A stretch of 64,000 nucleotides of DNA from Halomarina salina (GTDB lineage: Archaea; Halobacteriota; Halobacteria; Halobacteriales; Haloarculaceae): positions 2,604,001 through 2,668,000 of the forward strand of contig NZ_JALLGW010000001.1 in assembly GCF_023074835.1 (NCBI RefSeq). Reading direction: 5' to 3'. The notes under the pieces are model-generated. The model worked only from the letters and a program-made list of their open reading frames with translations, had not been told where the DNA came from and did no database searches. The translations under genes were made by a program, and so were the position numbers. Shown here one piece after another: positions 1-8,242 of this stretch (within the stretch, counting starts at the first letter, position 1; every line of letters begins with the position of its first letter).

Positions 1-323
1 GCCTGCGCAGCGAGGAAGCAGTTGAACCCGGCACCCGACCCGAGGTCGAGGACCGCCTCGCCCGCTTCGAGACCTGCGATTGCCGTCGGGTTCCCACATC
101 CCAGACCCAGGTTCGCTCCCTCGGCGACCGTCTCCAGTTCCGCGTCGTCGTAGCCCAGCTCTCGGGTCCGAGCGTCGAGGCCGTCCGAGCCGCACCCACA
201 GCCGTCGCCCGCACAGCACCCCTCGTTCGTGGACCGAGTCGCGATGTCGGCGTACCGCTCCCGGACGGCGCTCCGCTGTTCGGTCGCCGACCGGGTTGCT
301 CGTCGCTCGTCACTCACTCCCAT
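1..323 (-). CDS. arsM: Arsenite S-adenosylmethyltransferase, N-terminal part (cut by window edge)
   Basis: Only the first 107 residues are inside the window. Reading leftward from ATG at 323 gives a Cys-rich stretch (GCCAGDGCGCG, about residues 35-45), then LGLGCGNPTA and the SAM-binding motif VLDLGSGAGFN. These are hallmarks of ArsM-type methyltransferases, which convert As(III) to methylated, volatile or less retained species using SAM and thiols. The start overlaps the end of the upstream arsR by 14 bases, so the two are co-transcribed. The As-binding cysteines of the C-terminal half lie outside the window. Confidence 0.85.
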   Translation of the reverse strand, partial: MGVSDERRATRSATEQRSAVRERYADIATRSTNEGCCAGDGCGCGSDGLDARTRELGYDDAELETVAEGANLGLGCGNPTAIAGLEAGEAVLDLGSGAGFNCFLAAQ

Positions 324-672
324 CACCCCGTAGGTCGTCGAGCGTGGCGAGCAGTGCCGTCGCGGATTCAGTGGCGCTGTAGTAGCGCCAGCGACCCTCT
401 TTCCGCCGCGTCACGAGCCCTGCGCTGCGGAGACGGGACAGCGCCTGACTGACCGCTCCCTGACTCACGCCCAGTGCTGGTTGGAGTTGACAGACGCAGA
501 CGCCGTCCTCGGCACCGGCGACGATGCGCAGCGCTTCGTACCGAGTGTCGTTGCCCAGCGCAGAGAGCAACTGCACGTCCGCGGCGAGCTGGTCGTCGTC
601 GGGCGCTGCAGGTACAGAGCAGCACTCGACCGCCGATTCTGGGTCCGTCCGACCGCCGGTCTGGCGAGTCAT
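310..672 (-). CDS. arsR: ArsR-family winged-helix repressor (first of two)
   Basis: A 120-residue ArsR/SmtB protein. The recognition region carries VCVCQL followed by a winged helix-turn-helix (GVSQGAVSQALSRLRSAGLV) and a wing (RRKEGRWRYYSA). The CVC pair at the start of the DNA-recognition helix is the classic As(III)-sensing site of ArsR (CxCxxC-like). It heads the leftward arsM operon and probably represses its own promoter and perhaps the divergent one until arsenite binds. An N-terminal CC pair (residues 17-18) could add a ligand. Confidence 0.88.
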   Translation of the reverse strand: MTRQTGGRTDPESAVECCSVPAAPDDDQLAADVQLLSALGNDTRYEALRIVAGAEDGVCVCQLQPALGVSQGAVSQALSRLRSAGLVTRRKEGRWRYYSATESATALLATLDDLRGDGSE

Positions 673-848
673 TTTAGCTATCTCTAATATTAGTGTCTAC
701 TCATATAGCCGTACCGGCAATCTCGGATCTGGTTGAGTGATACTTCAGCTATCTATCGGTCGAGCTATCGGTACGAGACGTTACTCAGACTAACAGTAGT
801 CGCAGAGAGCTAGCTAGTTTATGAGGTCGGAGCCAGAATAAATGAACA
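673..848. promoter_or_regulatory. Divergent arsR/arsR promoter region with palindrome
   Basis: This 176-base AT-richer spacer separates the two outward-reading arsR genes. For the leftward gene, a TATA-like TATATGAGT (reverse strand, about 699-707) lies about 30 bases before the ATG at 672, and a perfect 10-base palindrome CTAATATTAG (684-693) sits between TATA and start, a good position for a repressor. For the rightward gene, GTTTAT near 817-822 is about 29 bases before the GTG at 849. Both genes therefore look leaderless. Operator function is inferred. Confidence 0.55.
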
Positions 849-1244
849 GTGGCTCAATCGAATACTCGTCTCCGTCGTTATCTCGAAGACGAGATCGGCG
901 ACTGCTGTGACGAGGACGTAGAACAGCGACTCGCAGAACTCGATGCGTTCGACGTCGGGAGTCCCGAGCGAGTGACCGACCACGTCGTCGCGTTGTCGGC
1001 GCTGGCGAACGAGACGCGCTACCGACTGGTCGGCGCACTGCACGCTGCCGACGGAGAGCTCTGTGTCTGCGAACTCGTCCCGCTGGTCGACGTGAGCGAG
1101 AGCGCAGTGAGTCACGCGCTGTCGACGCTCACCGAGGCTGGCATCGTCACCAAGCGCAAGGACGGCAAGTGGCGCAAGTACCGCATCACGCCGCGGGGGA
1201 CCGCGCTGCTGGTCGCACTCGACGGGACGGAGCCACGACAGTGA
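849..1244 (+). CDS. arsR: ArsR-family winged-helix repressor (second)
   Basis: A 131-residue ArsR protein starting at GTG. The ATG at 842 is out of frame. It has the metal motif ELCVCELVPLV before the recognition helix (SESAVSHALSTLTEAG) and a wing (RKDGKWRKY). An N-terminal acidic segment with a CC pair (DCCDED) precedes the HTH domain. Its TGA is entered by the GTG of acr3 (GTGA overlap), so it is translationally coupled to the arsenite exporter and most likely controls this rightward operon. It is clearly related to the first arsR but not a recent copy. Confidence 0.88.
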   Translation: MAQSNTRLRRYLEDEIGDCCDEDVEQRLAELDAFDVGSPERVTDHVVALSALANETRYRLVGALHAADGELCVCELVPLVDVSESAVSHALSTLTEAGIVTKRKDGKWRKYRITPRGTALLVALDGTEPRQ

Positions 1245-2404
1245 ACACGAGTACGGAGCACGACCACGGGCCGAACTGCACGTGCGAGTCGTGTGGCGAC
1301 CCGCGGTCGATGGATTTCCTCGACAAGTACCTTACCGTCTGGATTTTCGGTGCGATGGCACTCGGCGTCGGTGTGGGCTACGCCGCGCCGTCAGTGACCG
1401 ACCCCATTCAGAACTTCTATCTGGTCGAAATCGGTCTCGTCGTGATGATGTACCCACCGCTGGCGAAGGCCGACTACTCACAGCTGCGGACGGTGTTCGG
1501 CAACTGGCGCGTCCTGGGGCTGAGCCTCGTGCAGAACTGGCTCATCGGCCCGACGCTGATGTTCGGCCTCGCGGTCGTGTTCTTCGGCGGTTTCGTGCCC
1601 GGACTCCCGGCCCGCCCCGAGTTCTTCCTCGGCCTCGTGTTCATCGGGATGGCCCGATGCATCGCGATGGTCCTCGTCTGGAACGAACTCGCCGAGGGCT
1701 CGACCGAGTACGTCACCGGACTGGTCGCCTTCAACAGCCTGTTCCAGATCGTCACCTACGGCGTCTACGTCTGGTTCTTCGGGCTGGTCCTGCCCCCGAT
1801 GTTGGGGATGGAGTCGCTGGTCGCGGGCATCGAGACGTTCGACGTCACCCCGATGCAGGTGTTCGGAGCTATCGCCGTCTTCCTCGGCATCCCGTTCGTC
1901 GCGGGGGTCCTCAGTCGGTACGTCGGCACGCGGGCGAAGAGCGAGGCGTGGTACGACGAATCGTTCGTCCCGCGTGTCGACCCTCTGACGCTGGTCGCGC
2001 TGCTGTTCACCATCGTCGTGATGTTCGCCACGCAGGGCGAGAACATCGTCGCCGCGCCCGGTGACGTCCTGCTCATCGCCGTCCCGCTCACCATCTACTT
2101 CGTCGTGATGTTCCTCGTGAGCTTCGGCATGGGCCGGGGCGTCGGCGCGGACTACTCGACGACCACCGCCATCGGCTTCACCGCCGCCTCGAACAACTTC
2201 GAACTGGCTATCGCCGTCGCAGTCGCCGTCTTCGGAGTCGGCTCCGGCGTCGCCTTCGCGACCGTCGTCGGCCCGCTCGTCGAGGTCCCCGTGTTGCTCG
2301 CACTGGTCAACGTCGCACTGCACTTCCAGCGCCGGTTCGACTGGAGCGAGAGCGACACCAGTTCCGGGAGCGCCTCCGGAACCAGCCCTCCTATCGACGA
2401 TTAA
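1241..2404 (+). CDS. acr3: ACR3-type arsenite efflux permease
   Basis: An integral membrane As(III)/H+ antiporter of the BART superfamily, 387 residues with about ten transmembrane segments. The start was set to GTG 1241, which overlaps the arsR stop; a longer in-frame start at 1169 would run through arsR and is rejected. The family's conserved substrate cysteine is in GMARCIAMVLVWNELA (Cys140), and the conserved late helix has AASNNFELAIAV. The N-terminal cytosolic tail carries HDHGPNCTCESC (Cys13, 15, 18), a CxCxxC metal-binding-like motif preceding the ACR3 core. Confidence 0.9.
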   Translation: MNTSTEHDHGPNCTCESCGDPRSMDFLDKYLTVWIFGAMALGVGVGYAAPSVTDPIQNFYLVEIGLVVMMYPPLAKADYSQLRTVFGNWRVLGLSLVQNWLIGPTLMFGLAVVFFGGFVPGLPARPEFFLGLVFIGMARCIAMVLVWNELAEGSTEYVTGLVAFNSLFQIVTYGVYVWFFGLVLPPMLGMESLVAGIETFDVTPMQVFGAIAVFLGIPFVAGVLSRYVGTRAKSEAWYDESFVPRVDPLTLVALLFTIVVMFATQGENIVAAPGDVLLIAVPLTIYFVVMFLVSFGMGRGVGADYSTTTAIGFTAASNNFELAIAVAVAVFGVGSGVAFATVVGPLVEVPVLLALVNVALHFQRRFDWSESDTSSGSASGTSPPIDD

Positions 2405-2410
2405 CGAACC

Positions 2411-2848
2411 ATGTCAACCGCAACCTCACGCCCGACTCGCATCGCCTTCGTCTGCGTCCAGAACGCCGGTCGCTCGCAGATGGCGACCGCCTTCGCCGAA
2501 CGGGAACGCGACCAGCGGGGTCTCGCCGATAGCGTCGAAATCGTAACGGGAGGAACGCATCCCGCCGACGAGGTCCACGATGTCGTCGTCGAGGCGATGC
2601 GCGAAGAGGGGTTGGACCTCGCCGACCGGACACCACGCGAGGTGTCGACCGACGAACTCGAAACCTGTGACCTCGTCGCGACGATGGGCTGTTCGACGCT
2701 CAGCCTCGACACGTCGGGCGGCGTCGACGTCCGCGACTGGGACCTCGACGACCCCCACGGGCAGGACGTCGACGCCGTTCGCGCGATTCGAGACGACGTC
2801 GAGCGCCGAGTGGCGGCGATGTTCGACGAACTCGAGCGAGACACCTGA
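2411..2848 (+). CDS. arsC: Arsenate reductase, low-molecular-weight phosphatase fold
   Basis: A 145-residue protein with the LMW-PTP P-loop CVQNAGR (Cys15-X5-Arg21) right after the first beta strand and the acid loop DWDLDDPHGQD. Enzymes of this class reduce As(V) to As(III), which the preceding ACR3 pump then exports. It starts 6 bases after acr3, so it is the third gene of the arsR-acr3-arsC operon. Two further cysteines (TCDLVATMGCS) could serve the thiol relay of thioredoxin-coupled ArsC, but a plain tyrosine phosphatase cannot be excluded without context; the context favours ArsC. Confidence 0.82.
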   Translation: MSTATSRPTRIAFVCVQNAGRSQMATAFAERERDQRGLADSVEIVTGGTHPADEVHDVVVEAMREEGLDLADRTPREVSTDELETCDLVATMGCSTLSLDTSGGVDVRDWDLDDPHGQDVDAVRAIRDDVERRVAAMFDELERDT

Positions 2849-2961
2849 TAGATCTCCCGTCGTGACTCGACACCCGAACTCGGTTCGGCCGGTTGAAACG
2901 ATCCGAACGGTTCCAGTCGCGTTCGTGCGGGTCGACGACGAGTGACCGCGGATGCGGTCCG

Positions 2962-3165
2962 TCACTCACCCTGGCTCGATACGGTGCGGTGAGCGACGAG
3001 GACCCCGCCACCGACGGCCAGAGCGAGCGCCGGTGGGGTCACCGTCGGGTCGGTCGGGTCCGGCGCGAACAGCGTGAACAGGACGAACAGCGCCGTGGCG
3101 ACGAATGCGGCCGCCACGGCGGTCCGGAGGGTGTCGGAGAGGGCGACGAGCGTGAGAGCGGACAC
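2962..3165 (-). CDS. Small two-helix membrane protein, unknown function
   Basis: A 67-residue protein with two hydrophobic stretches (AVAAAFVATALFVLFTLFA and PALALAVGGGVLVA) separated by a short polar loop. The composition is that of a genuine haloarchaeal membrane protein. It follows the cation exchanger gene on the same strand by 80 bases and could be read from the same transcript. No family was recognised. Confidence 0.5.
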   Translation of the reverse strand: MSALTLVALSDTLRTAVAAAFVATALFVLFTLFAPDPTDPTVTPPALALAVGGGVLVAHRTVSSQGE

Positions 3166-3245
3166 GAGTACCCGGCCGTTGCGCGTCGAGAAATATCCTA
3201 CACATCTCTCGTTCGTCAGCGTGCGCCCGTCGAGTGTGGTTCATC

Positions 3246-4262
3246 TCAGAGGCCTGGAACGAGACTCGTCACGTCGAGCGTTTCGGCGACCATCCAGCCG
3301 ACGAACCCGACGTAGACGGCGAGCAACACGCCGGACTCACGCGGCGTGAGTTCGAGTTCGGTCCTGAGAAGACCGAAGACGACGACGGTGGCGAGAGTCA
3401 GGAACCCCATCGTCGGGACGACGACGGAGAAATCCACTTCTACGGTCCCCCGGATGAGAACGGCGATGGGCACGACGACCAGCAGGTCGAAGATGTTGCT
3501 GCCGAAGACGTTGGCGAGACTGGTGACCCCGTCACCGCGTTGGGCGGCCCGAACGCTGACGAGGGTGTCGGGGAGGCTCGTCGCGGCCGCGAGGACCGTG
3601 ATTCCCCACAGCGCCGGGGGTGTGTCGAAGATGGTCCCGAGTTCGATGGCGGCGCTGACCAACTCCTCGACGGCGACGGCGATGACGACGAGACTGACGA
3701 GCAAGAACAGCCACTCCTTGAGTACCGAGAGGTCCTCGGGGGGTTCCTCGGCATCGTAGTCACTGGTGTCCTGATACTGGGTGAAGACGTAGACGCCGTA
3801 CAGCAAGATGGGGATGATGGCAAGTTCCCGCGTCACGGTTCCGAACAACTGCCCGTCGCTACCGGTCGGGTAGTAGATGACCGCGAGCGCGAAGGTGATT
3901 ATGAGCGCGCTGACGCTGACCATGTAGAACTGCGCTTCCTTGTAGACGATGTCGCGGTTCGCCCCCACGCCTTCGCCGTAGAGCCCGCTGATGGCGGGGA
4001 TGACGAGGACGTTGAAGATGGCGGAGCCGACGATGGCGGCCACGCCGAGGTCGAACGCACCCCTTGAGGCGGCGATGACGGTGGTCGCCAGTTCTGGGAA
4101 CGACGACCCGATGGCGACGACGATCGCGCCGTGGACGACCGGCGGGAGACCGTAGTACAGCGAGAGGTTCTCGGCGGCCCGTTCGAGGAGGGAGCTACCG
4201 CCCCAGACGAACGCCGTCGCGACGACGACGGTGAGGGCGATGACGAGGAGTTCGACGAGCAT
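3246..4262 (-). CDS. CaCA-family sodium/calcium (cation/proton) exchanger
   Basis: A 338-residue membrane protein with the two inverted alpha repeats of the Ca2+:cation antiporter superfamily. Alpha-1 reads GSSFPELATTVIAASRG followed by GSAIFNVLV; alpha-2 reads AAATSLPDTLVSVRAA followed by GSNIFDLLV. About ten transmembrane segments are arranged 5+5 around a central acidic cytosolic loop (DYDAEEPPEDLS). The second repeat has Asp in place of the usual Glu (SLPDT), seen in some family members and possibly affecting ion preference. The ion is most likely Ca2+ exchanged for Na+, fitting a halophile. Confidence 0.85.
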   Translation of the reverse strand: MLVELLVIALTVVVATAFVWGGSSLLERAAENLSLYYGLPPVVHGAIVVAIGSSFPELATTVIAASRGAFDLGVAAIVGSAIFNVLVIPAISGLYGEGVGANRDIVYKEAQFYMVSVSALIITFALAVIYYPTGSDGQLFGTVTRELAIIPILLYGVYVFTQYQDTSDYDAEEPPEDLSVLKEWLFLLVSLVVIAVAVEELVSAAIELGTIFDTPPALWGITVLAAATSLPDTLVSVRAAQRGDGVTSLANVFGSNIFDLLVVVPIAVLIRGTVEVDFSVVVPTMGFLTLATVVVFGLLRTELELTPRESGVLLAVYVGFVGWMVAETLDVTSLVPGL

Positions 4263-4334
4263 CCGGTCGGCGCAAGGGTGCCCCCGGACTTAACGGGTCT
4301 GAAGACAGACCGGACAGCGGATCGATGGGAACAG

Positions 4335-5819
4335 CTACTCGCCGGGTTTGTAGTTCGGCGCTTCGTCGGTGATGACGACGTCGTGGGCGTGGGACTCCTT
4401 CTGACCGGCCGAGGAGACGCGGACGAACGACGAGCGCTCCTTGAACGCGGGGATGGACTCGGCACCGACGTAGCCCATGCCCGACTGCATCCCGCCGACG
4501 AGCTGGTGGAGTTCGGAGGCGAGCGGCCCCTTGTACGGCGTCGCAGCCTCGACGCCCTCGGGGACGAACTCCTCGTCCTCGTCGGCGTCCTTCAGGTACC
4601 GGTCGCCGCCGCTCTCGCTCATCGCTCCGACCGAGCCCATGCCACGGTACTGCTTGTAGCGCTTGCCGTTCATCGTGATGACGCGTCCGGGTGCCTCGTC
4701 CGTCCCGGCGAAGTAGGACCCGAGCATCACGGCGTCGGCACCTGCCGCGATTGCCTTGATGGCGTCGCCCGAGTAGCGGATGCCCCCGTCGGCGATGACC
4801 GGGACGTCGTGTTCGCTCGCAACGTCTGCGACGCCCGCGACGGCCGTTATCTGGGGCATCCCGGAGCCGGAGACGACACGCGTCGTGCAGATGGAACCGG
4901 GACCGATGCCGACCTTCAGGCCGTCGGCGAAGTCGACGAGTTCTCGGGCGGCCTCGGGAGTGCCGATGTTCCCGACGACGACATCCGCGTCGACCTGCTC
5001 CTTGATGTCGCGGGCGGAGTCGACGACGTTCCGGTTGTGCGCGTGCGCGCAGTCGATGAACACGACGTCGGCCCCGGCGTCGTCGGCGGCCGTCGCACGG
5101 TCGACCTCGAAGGGACCGACGGCGACCCCGGCGCGGAGACGACCGTCGTCGTCGCGCGCGGCGTCGTCGTACTCGCGGCGCTGGAGGATGCCCTGCATCG
5201 TCACGAGCCCGGTGAGTTTCCCCTCGTCGTCGACGATGGGCACGCGCTCGATCTTGTGCTCGTACATCAGTTCGAGCGCCTCGCGTGCGCCGACGTCCTC
5301 GCTCGCCGTGATTACCTTCTCGGTCATCGCCTCCTGTACCTCGTCGGCCTCGCCGACCTCCAGATACGGCCGGATGTCGGTCCCGGAGATGATGCCGAGG
5401 ACGGTGCCGTCGTCGGCGACGACCGGTGCTCCGGAGACGCCCTCGCGCGCCATCATCGAGTCGACGTCGCGGACGGTCTGGTCGGGGGCGGCGGTGACGA
5501 CCTCGCGGATGATGAGTTCGTCCGCGCGCTTGACGCGGGTGACCGCCTCGGCCGTCTCCTCGACGGTCATGTTCCGGTGGAGGACCCCCAGACCACCGTT
5601 CCGGGCCATCGCGATGGCGAGGCCCGCCTCGGTCACGGTGTCCATCGCTGCCGAGAGGACGGGAATCGAGAGCGTGACGTTCTTCGAGACGCGCGTGCTG
5701 GTGTCCGCGTCGTCTGGTTCGACGTGGCTCTCCATCGGCCGTAACAGGACGTCGTCGAACGTCAGCGCCTCCGGAACTCGAAGCTTCTGCGAGAACGTAC
5801 CGTCGGGAGTCTCCGCCAT
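4335..5819 (-). CDS. guaB: Inosine-5'-monophosphate dehydrogenase
   Basis: A 494-residue cytosolic enzyme oxidising IMP to XMP with NAD+, the committed step to GMP. The start was placed at the ATG giving MAETPDGTFSQKL, because the 23 residues upstream are not family-like. Order: N-terminal barrel segment (LTFDDVLLRP), two CBS domains (about residues 95-210), then the rest of the TIM barrel with the catalytic loop GPGSICTTRVV (Cys311), the phosphate-binding DGGIRYSGD and the flap region MGSVGAM. No regulatory element was recognised upstream. Confidence 0.95.
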   Translation of the reverse strand: MAETPDGTFSQKLRVPEALTFDDVLLRPMESHVEPDDADTSTRVSKNVTLSIPVLSAAMDTVTEAGLAIAMARNGGLGVLHRNMTVEETAEAVTRVKRADELIIREVVTAAPDQTVRDVDSMMAREGVSGAPVVADDGTVLGIISGTDIRPYLEVGEADEVQEAMTEKVITASEDVGAREALELMYEHKIERVPIVDDEGKLTGLVTMQGILQRREYDDAARDDDGRLRAGVAVGPFEVDRATAADDAGADVVFIDCAHAHNRNVVDSARDIKEQVDADVVVGNIGTPEAARELVDFADGLKVGIGPGSICTTRVVSGSGMPQITAVAGVADVASEHDVPVIADGGIRYSGDAIKAIAAGADAVMLGSYFAGTDEAPGRVITMNGKRYKQYRGMGSVGAMSESGGDRYLKDADEDEEFVPEGVEAATPYKGPLASELHQLVGGMQSGMGYVGAESIPAFKERSSFVRVSSAGQKESHAHDVVITDEAPNYKPGE

Positions 5820-6048
5820 GTAAGCGGTGGTCGGCCGCCGCGCAAAAACGTTGCGAGAGAGGCATCGACGTATCAGCTCGGAGACCACTGAGACCGAGAA
5901 CGACGACTCGCAACTGGACGTTCGTGAGCCACATTACGGTTCTCCTTGCGTGAGAACCCATAACAAGTACCGATGTGGTTGAGAACGTTCCGTCGCGTGC
6001 GGACACGTCTCACACAACGCTTATTGGGTTATCTACAAATATTGCGAT

Positions 6049-6300
6049 ATGGACTCCGCACGTCCCGTCGGAGGTCGCCCCGGCACGCAACTTCTCGCCA
6101 CCGGAGAGACCAAACCGTTTACAGGGGTCGTGCGCACATCCGTCACGCTGTGGACTCGGATTCGGAACGCTGTCGGCATCGCGACTCCCGGCGAGTCGCA
6201 GGCGGACGGCGCGGTCGTCGACGACGCGACGGCCCGACTCCGGCCGCGGTATCGCGAGGATGTGCTCCACTCGGCCACTGGTGAGGCCGCCAGCGCCTGA
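6049..6300 (+). CDS. Conserved small hypothetical protein upstream of DUF5794 gene
   Basis: An 83-residue soluble protein of unknown function. The ATG sits about 30 bases after a TATA-like ATTGGGTTATC, compatible with a leaderless message. Its TGA is followed with zero spacing by the ATG of the DUF5794 membrane protein, so the two form an operon. It contains basic and mixed-polarity segments and no cysteine or catalytic motif that I can recognise. Confidence 0.6.
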   Translation: MDSARPVGGRPGTQLLATGETKPFTGVVRTSVTLWTRIRNAVGIATPGESQADGAVVDDATARLRPRYREDVLHSATGEAASA

Positions 6301-7314
6301 ATGAGTACCTCCAGACATCCGGTCGCGTTACGACTCGAGCAGCAGGTCGGTCGCGGTACCAGACTGCTGGCCACCGTGATGGCCCTCCCGCTGGTCGACG
6401 GTATCTTCGCCGCACTCGTCCTCGCCGGTGCACTCACCACGGCGAGCGGCGGCATCAACCCCGTCGGCGTCTTCGAGGTCGGACTGCTCGTCTTCGGGGG
6501 GAGTGCGACGCTCGCCGTCGTCCTCGCCGAGATGGAAGGGACGACCAGAGAGCGCGTCGTCAGCGCTCTCGCCGTCGGTGCGCTCGTCGTCCCCCTCGCC
6601 GCCGTCGAGGCGGCCATCGCCCCGACCATCGAGGCGGCCATCACCATCGACATCTTCAACCGGTTCGCCGCGCTCGTCATCCTCGCCATCGCGGCGAAGA
6701 CGGCGAGTTCGACCGTCGGCGAGTGGCTCCCACGACCGGGTGCCATCATCGGCCTCGGCCTCATCGCGAGTCTCGACCCGAGCGGTGCCGAACTCGTCGT
6801 CGACCCCGACCCGACTCTCATGGCAGCGGCCGCGGCAGCCGCCGGTGTCGGTGTCGGATTCGCACTCCTCGTCGCCATCGCGGGGCCGACGCTCCGCGGA
6901 CTGGTCGACATCGACCGCTTCCGATTCGGCAGTGCCGTCGCACTGGGCGTCCTCCCGCTCACGCTACTCCACGTCATCGAGACGGACGTCCCGCTGGCAC
7001 TGGCCGTCCTGGGGGTCACCTGTCTGCTGTCGCTCGACCCGGATTCCGAGGACGTCCCGTTCGGCATCGCGTCGGAGTCGAACGCGACGGCCAGCGGCGA
7101 CGGGTCCCAGTCGCGGCGACCCGCCCACGCACACCAGGGTGGGCCGCGCCACGGCACCAGCCCGAAGAACGCGCCCGTCGCGGGACCGCAGCGTGAGAGC
7201 ACGGCCGACCCGGAGGCCCGCGGTGCGAACGCGGGGAATCCGGCGACTGACGGCGGGTCGGAGTCGGGCGACACGGACGACTCCGAGGACTCCGAGCGCG
7301 CGCCGTGGCTGTAG
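6301..7314 (+). CDS. DUF5794-type haloarchaeal membrane protein
   Basis: A 337-residue protein: about seven hydrophobic segments between residues 20 and 255 (for example VDGIFAALVLAGAL, VLPLTLLHVIETDVPLALAVLGV), then a roughly 80-residue hydrophilic, disordered, Gly/Ser/Asp-rich tail. The opening (HPVALRLEQQVG, TRLLATVMALPLVDGIF) matches my memory of the haloarchaeal DUF5794 family. Function is unknown. It is the second gene of a two-gene operon with the 83-residue protein. Confidence 0.72.
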   Translation: MSTSRHPVALRLEQQVGRGTRLLATVMALPLVDGIFAALVLAGALTTASGGINPVGVFEVGLLVFGGSATLAVVLAEMEGTTRERVVSALAVGALVVPLAAVEAAIAPTIEAAITIDIFNRFAALVILAIAAKTASSTVGEWLPRPGAIIGLGLIASLDPSGAELVVDPDPTLMAAAAAAAGVGVGFALLVAIAGPTLRGLVDIDRFRFGSAVALGVLPLTLLHVIETDVPLALAVLGVTCLLSLDPDSEDVPFGIASESNATASGDGSQSRRPAHAHQGGPRHGTSPKNAPVAGPQRESTADPEARGANAGNPATDGGSESGDTDDSEDSERAPWL

Positions 7315-7353
7315 ACTGCAGGGCTTAAGGCGCTGACACTCCGCTGCTCTTCT

Positions 7354-7581
7354 ATGGAGAACCGCGTCGTTCAGGGCCGGATGGTCACGCCCCAGTCGCT
7401 GGCCGAACTCATCGAAGGCGACTCCGTGATGGACGCCGAGAACATCTCTGACGCCGACCGGGACTGCCCCGAGTGCGGCGAGAACGTCGTCGAGGTGGGA
7501 TACATGCCGTCGGTGACGGAGTTCGTCACCGGCTACAAGTGCCAGGAGTGCGACTGGGCGACGACCGACCGAGACGAGTAG
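7354..7581 (+). CDS. DUF5795-like small zinc-ribbon protein
   Basis: A 75-residue protein with two CxxC knuckles (DCPECGE and YKCQECDW), forming a probable zinc ribbon in the C-terminal half; the N-terminal half starts ENRVVQGRMVTP. It resembles the haloarchaeal DUF5795 family as I remember it. It lies just downstream of the DUF5794 gene and upstream of tRNA-Trp. A nucleic-acid or protein-binding role is possible but not shown. Confidence 0.7.
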   Translation: MENRVVQGRMVTPQSLAELIEGDSVMDAENISDADRDCPECGENVVEVGYMPSVTEFVTGYKCQECDWATTDRDE

Positions 7582-7687
7582 TCGAACAGCGATTCGGCCG
7601 GTAGCGCCTGTCGTGGGCGCGTTGCCGGGATTCACCCGTCTCCCGAATCGAAACCGCTTTAGGGCTCTTCCTCCTCGTCGGGAACGC

Positions 7688-7867
7688 GGGGACGTGGCCA
7701 AGCCAGGCATGGCGACTGACTCCAGAGGCCACGCGCCCGGTGACGAGACTCCAGACTGATATACCGAGCGGCCGACTGATCATCGGTTCGCGTTGACGAC
7801 CCTCTGGAGTACCGAGGCGCACACCGGAGATATCAGTCGATCGGGGGTTCAAATCCCTCCGTCCCCA
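7688..7867 (+). tRNA. trnW: tRNA-Trp (CCA) with 106-base intron
   Basis: Exon 1 is 7688-7725 and exon 2 is 7832-7867. The acceptor stem pairs GGGGACG with CGTCCCC, the discriminator is A7867 and the CCA tail is not encoded. The anticodon arm is ACTGA-CTCCAGA-TCAGT with CCA at positions 34-36. Splice sites follow the archaeal bulge-helix-bulge rule: CTCC (7720-7723) pairs with GGAG (7826-7829), leaving three-base bulges AGA and ATA, with cuts after G37 and before A38. The T arm is GGGGGTTCAAATCCCTC. The intron is annotated separately because it is itself an RNA gene. Confidence 0.96.
7726..7831 (+). ncRNA. Intron-encoded box C/D guide RNA for tRNA-Trp methylation
   Basis: The intron contains box C (GTGACGA, 7740-7746), box D' (CCGA, 7764-7767), box C' (TTGACGA, 7793-7799) and box D (CCGA, 7812-7815). 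The guide before D' (ACTGATAT, 7755-7762) is complementary to the pre-tRNA so that the fifth base upstream of D' faces U39. The guide before D (CTCTGGAG, 7802-7809) pairs with the anticodon loop so that its fifth base upstream of D faces C34. This reproduces the known haloarchaeal system in which the tRNA-Trp intron directs 2'-O-methylation of C34 and U39. Confidence 0.93.
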
Positions 7868-8242
7868 TTCTTCGCTGTCGCGAACGGACGTGAGCGACTG
7901 CAGGACTCACATCGGAGAATGTGAACCAGAGACCGTTCACGAGAGCCTCGCTCTCGTGATCCAACCGAACCCTCCGGTTTCGGTGACGAACGCCAGTGAG
8001 CGACCGTGGTTCAAATCCCCCGGCCCTCGGCGAGGTGGTGACGATACCATTGGATGGTTAGACCGCTAACAGTGACGAGTCGAAAGCTGTCCCGCTGTGG
8101 CGGTGTTTGACCGCGTAGTGGAGGTCCTGTAAACAGATCCCGGTGACTCGAGAGTCTCGAACGCCGACCCCACGCCGCCACAGAGTAACAGGCTACACTG
8201 ATACTCCCCAGCCTAATACATTCATGAATTCGATAACTAGGC
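7868..8242. other. Non-coding spacer with hairpins and a T-arm-like remnant
   Basis: No convincing gene was seen in these 375 bases. A perfect inverted repeat (CACGAGAGC / GCTCTCGTG, about 7938-7958) and a second imperfect one (ACCGAACC / GGTTTCGGT, about 7964-7985) could form terminator hairpins after the tRNA. Two related segments recur (around 7872-7900 and 7980-8007, both ending GTGAGCGAC). Near 8006-8025, GTGGTTCAAATCCCCC resembles a degenerate tRNA T arm. At the right end TAATACA (8214-8220) is a good TATA element about 26 bases before the ATG at 8243. Confidence 0.5.

Noticed and set aside
1-2848. Arsenic genes as part of a mobile element
   Set aside because: No transposase, integrase, terminal repeats or composition break are visible within the window, although the left border is outside.
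4131-5744. Open frame of about 540 codons on the plus strand opposite guaB and the exchanger gene
   Set aside because: It is antisense to the clearly assigned guaB, is Asp/Arg/Val-rich and has no domain. Long antisense frames are common in GC-rich DNA.
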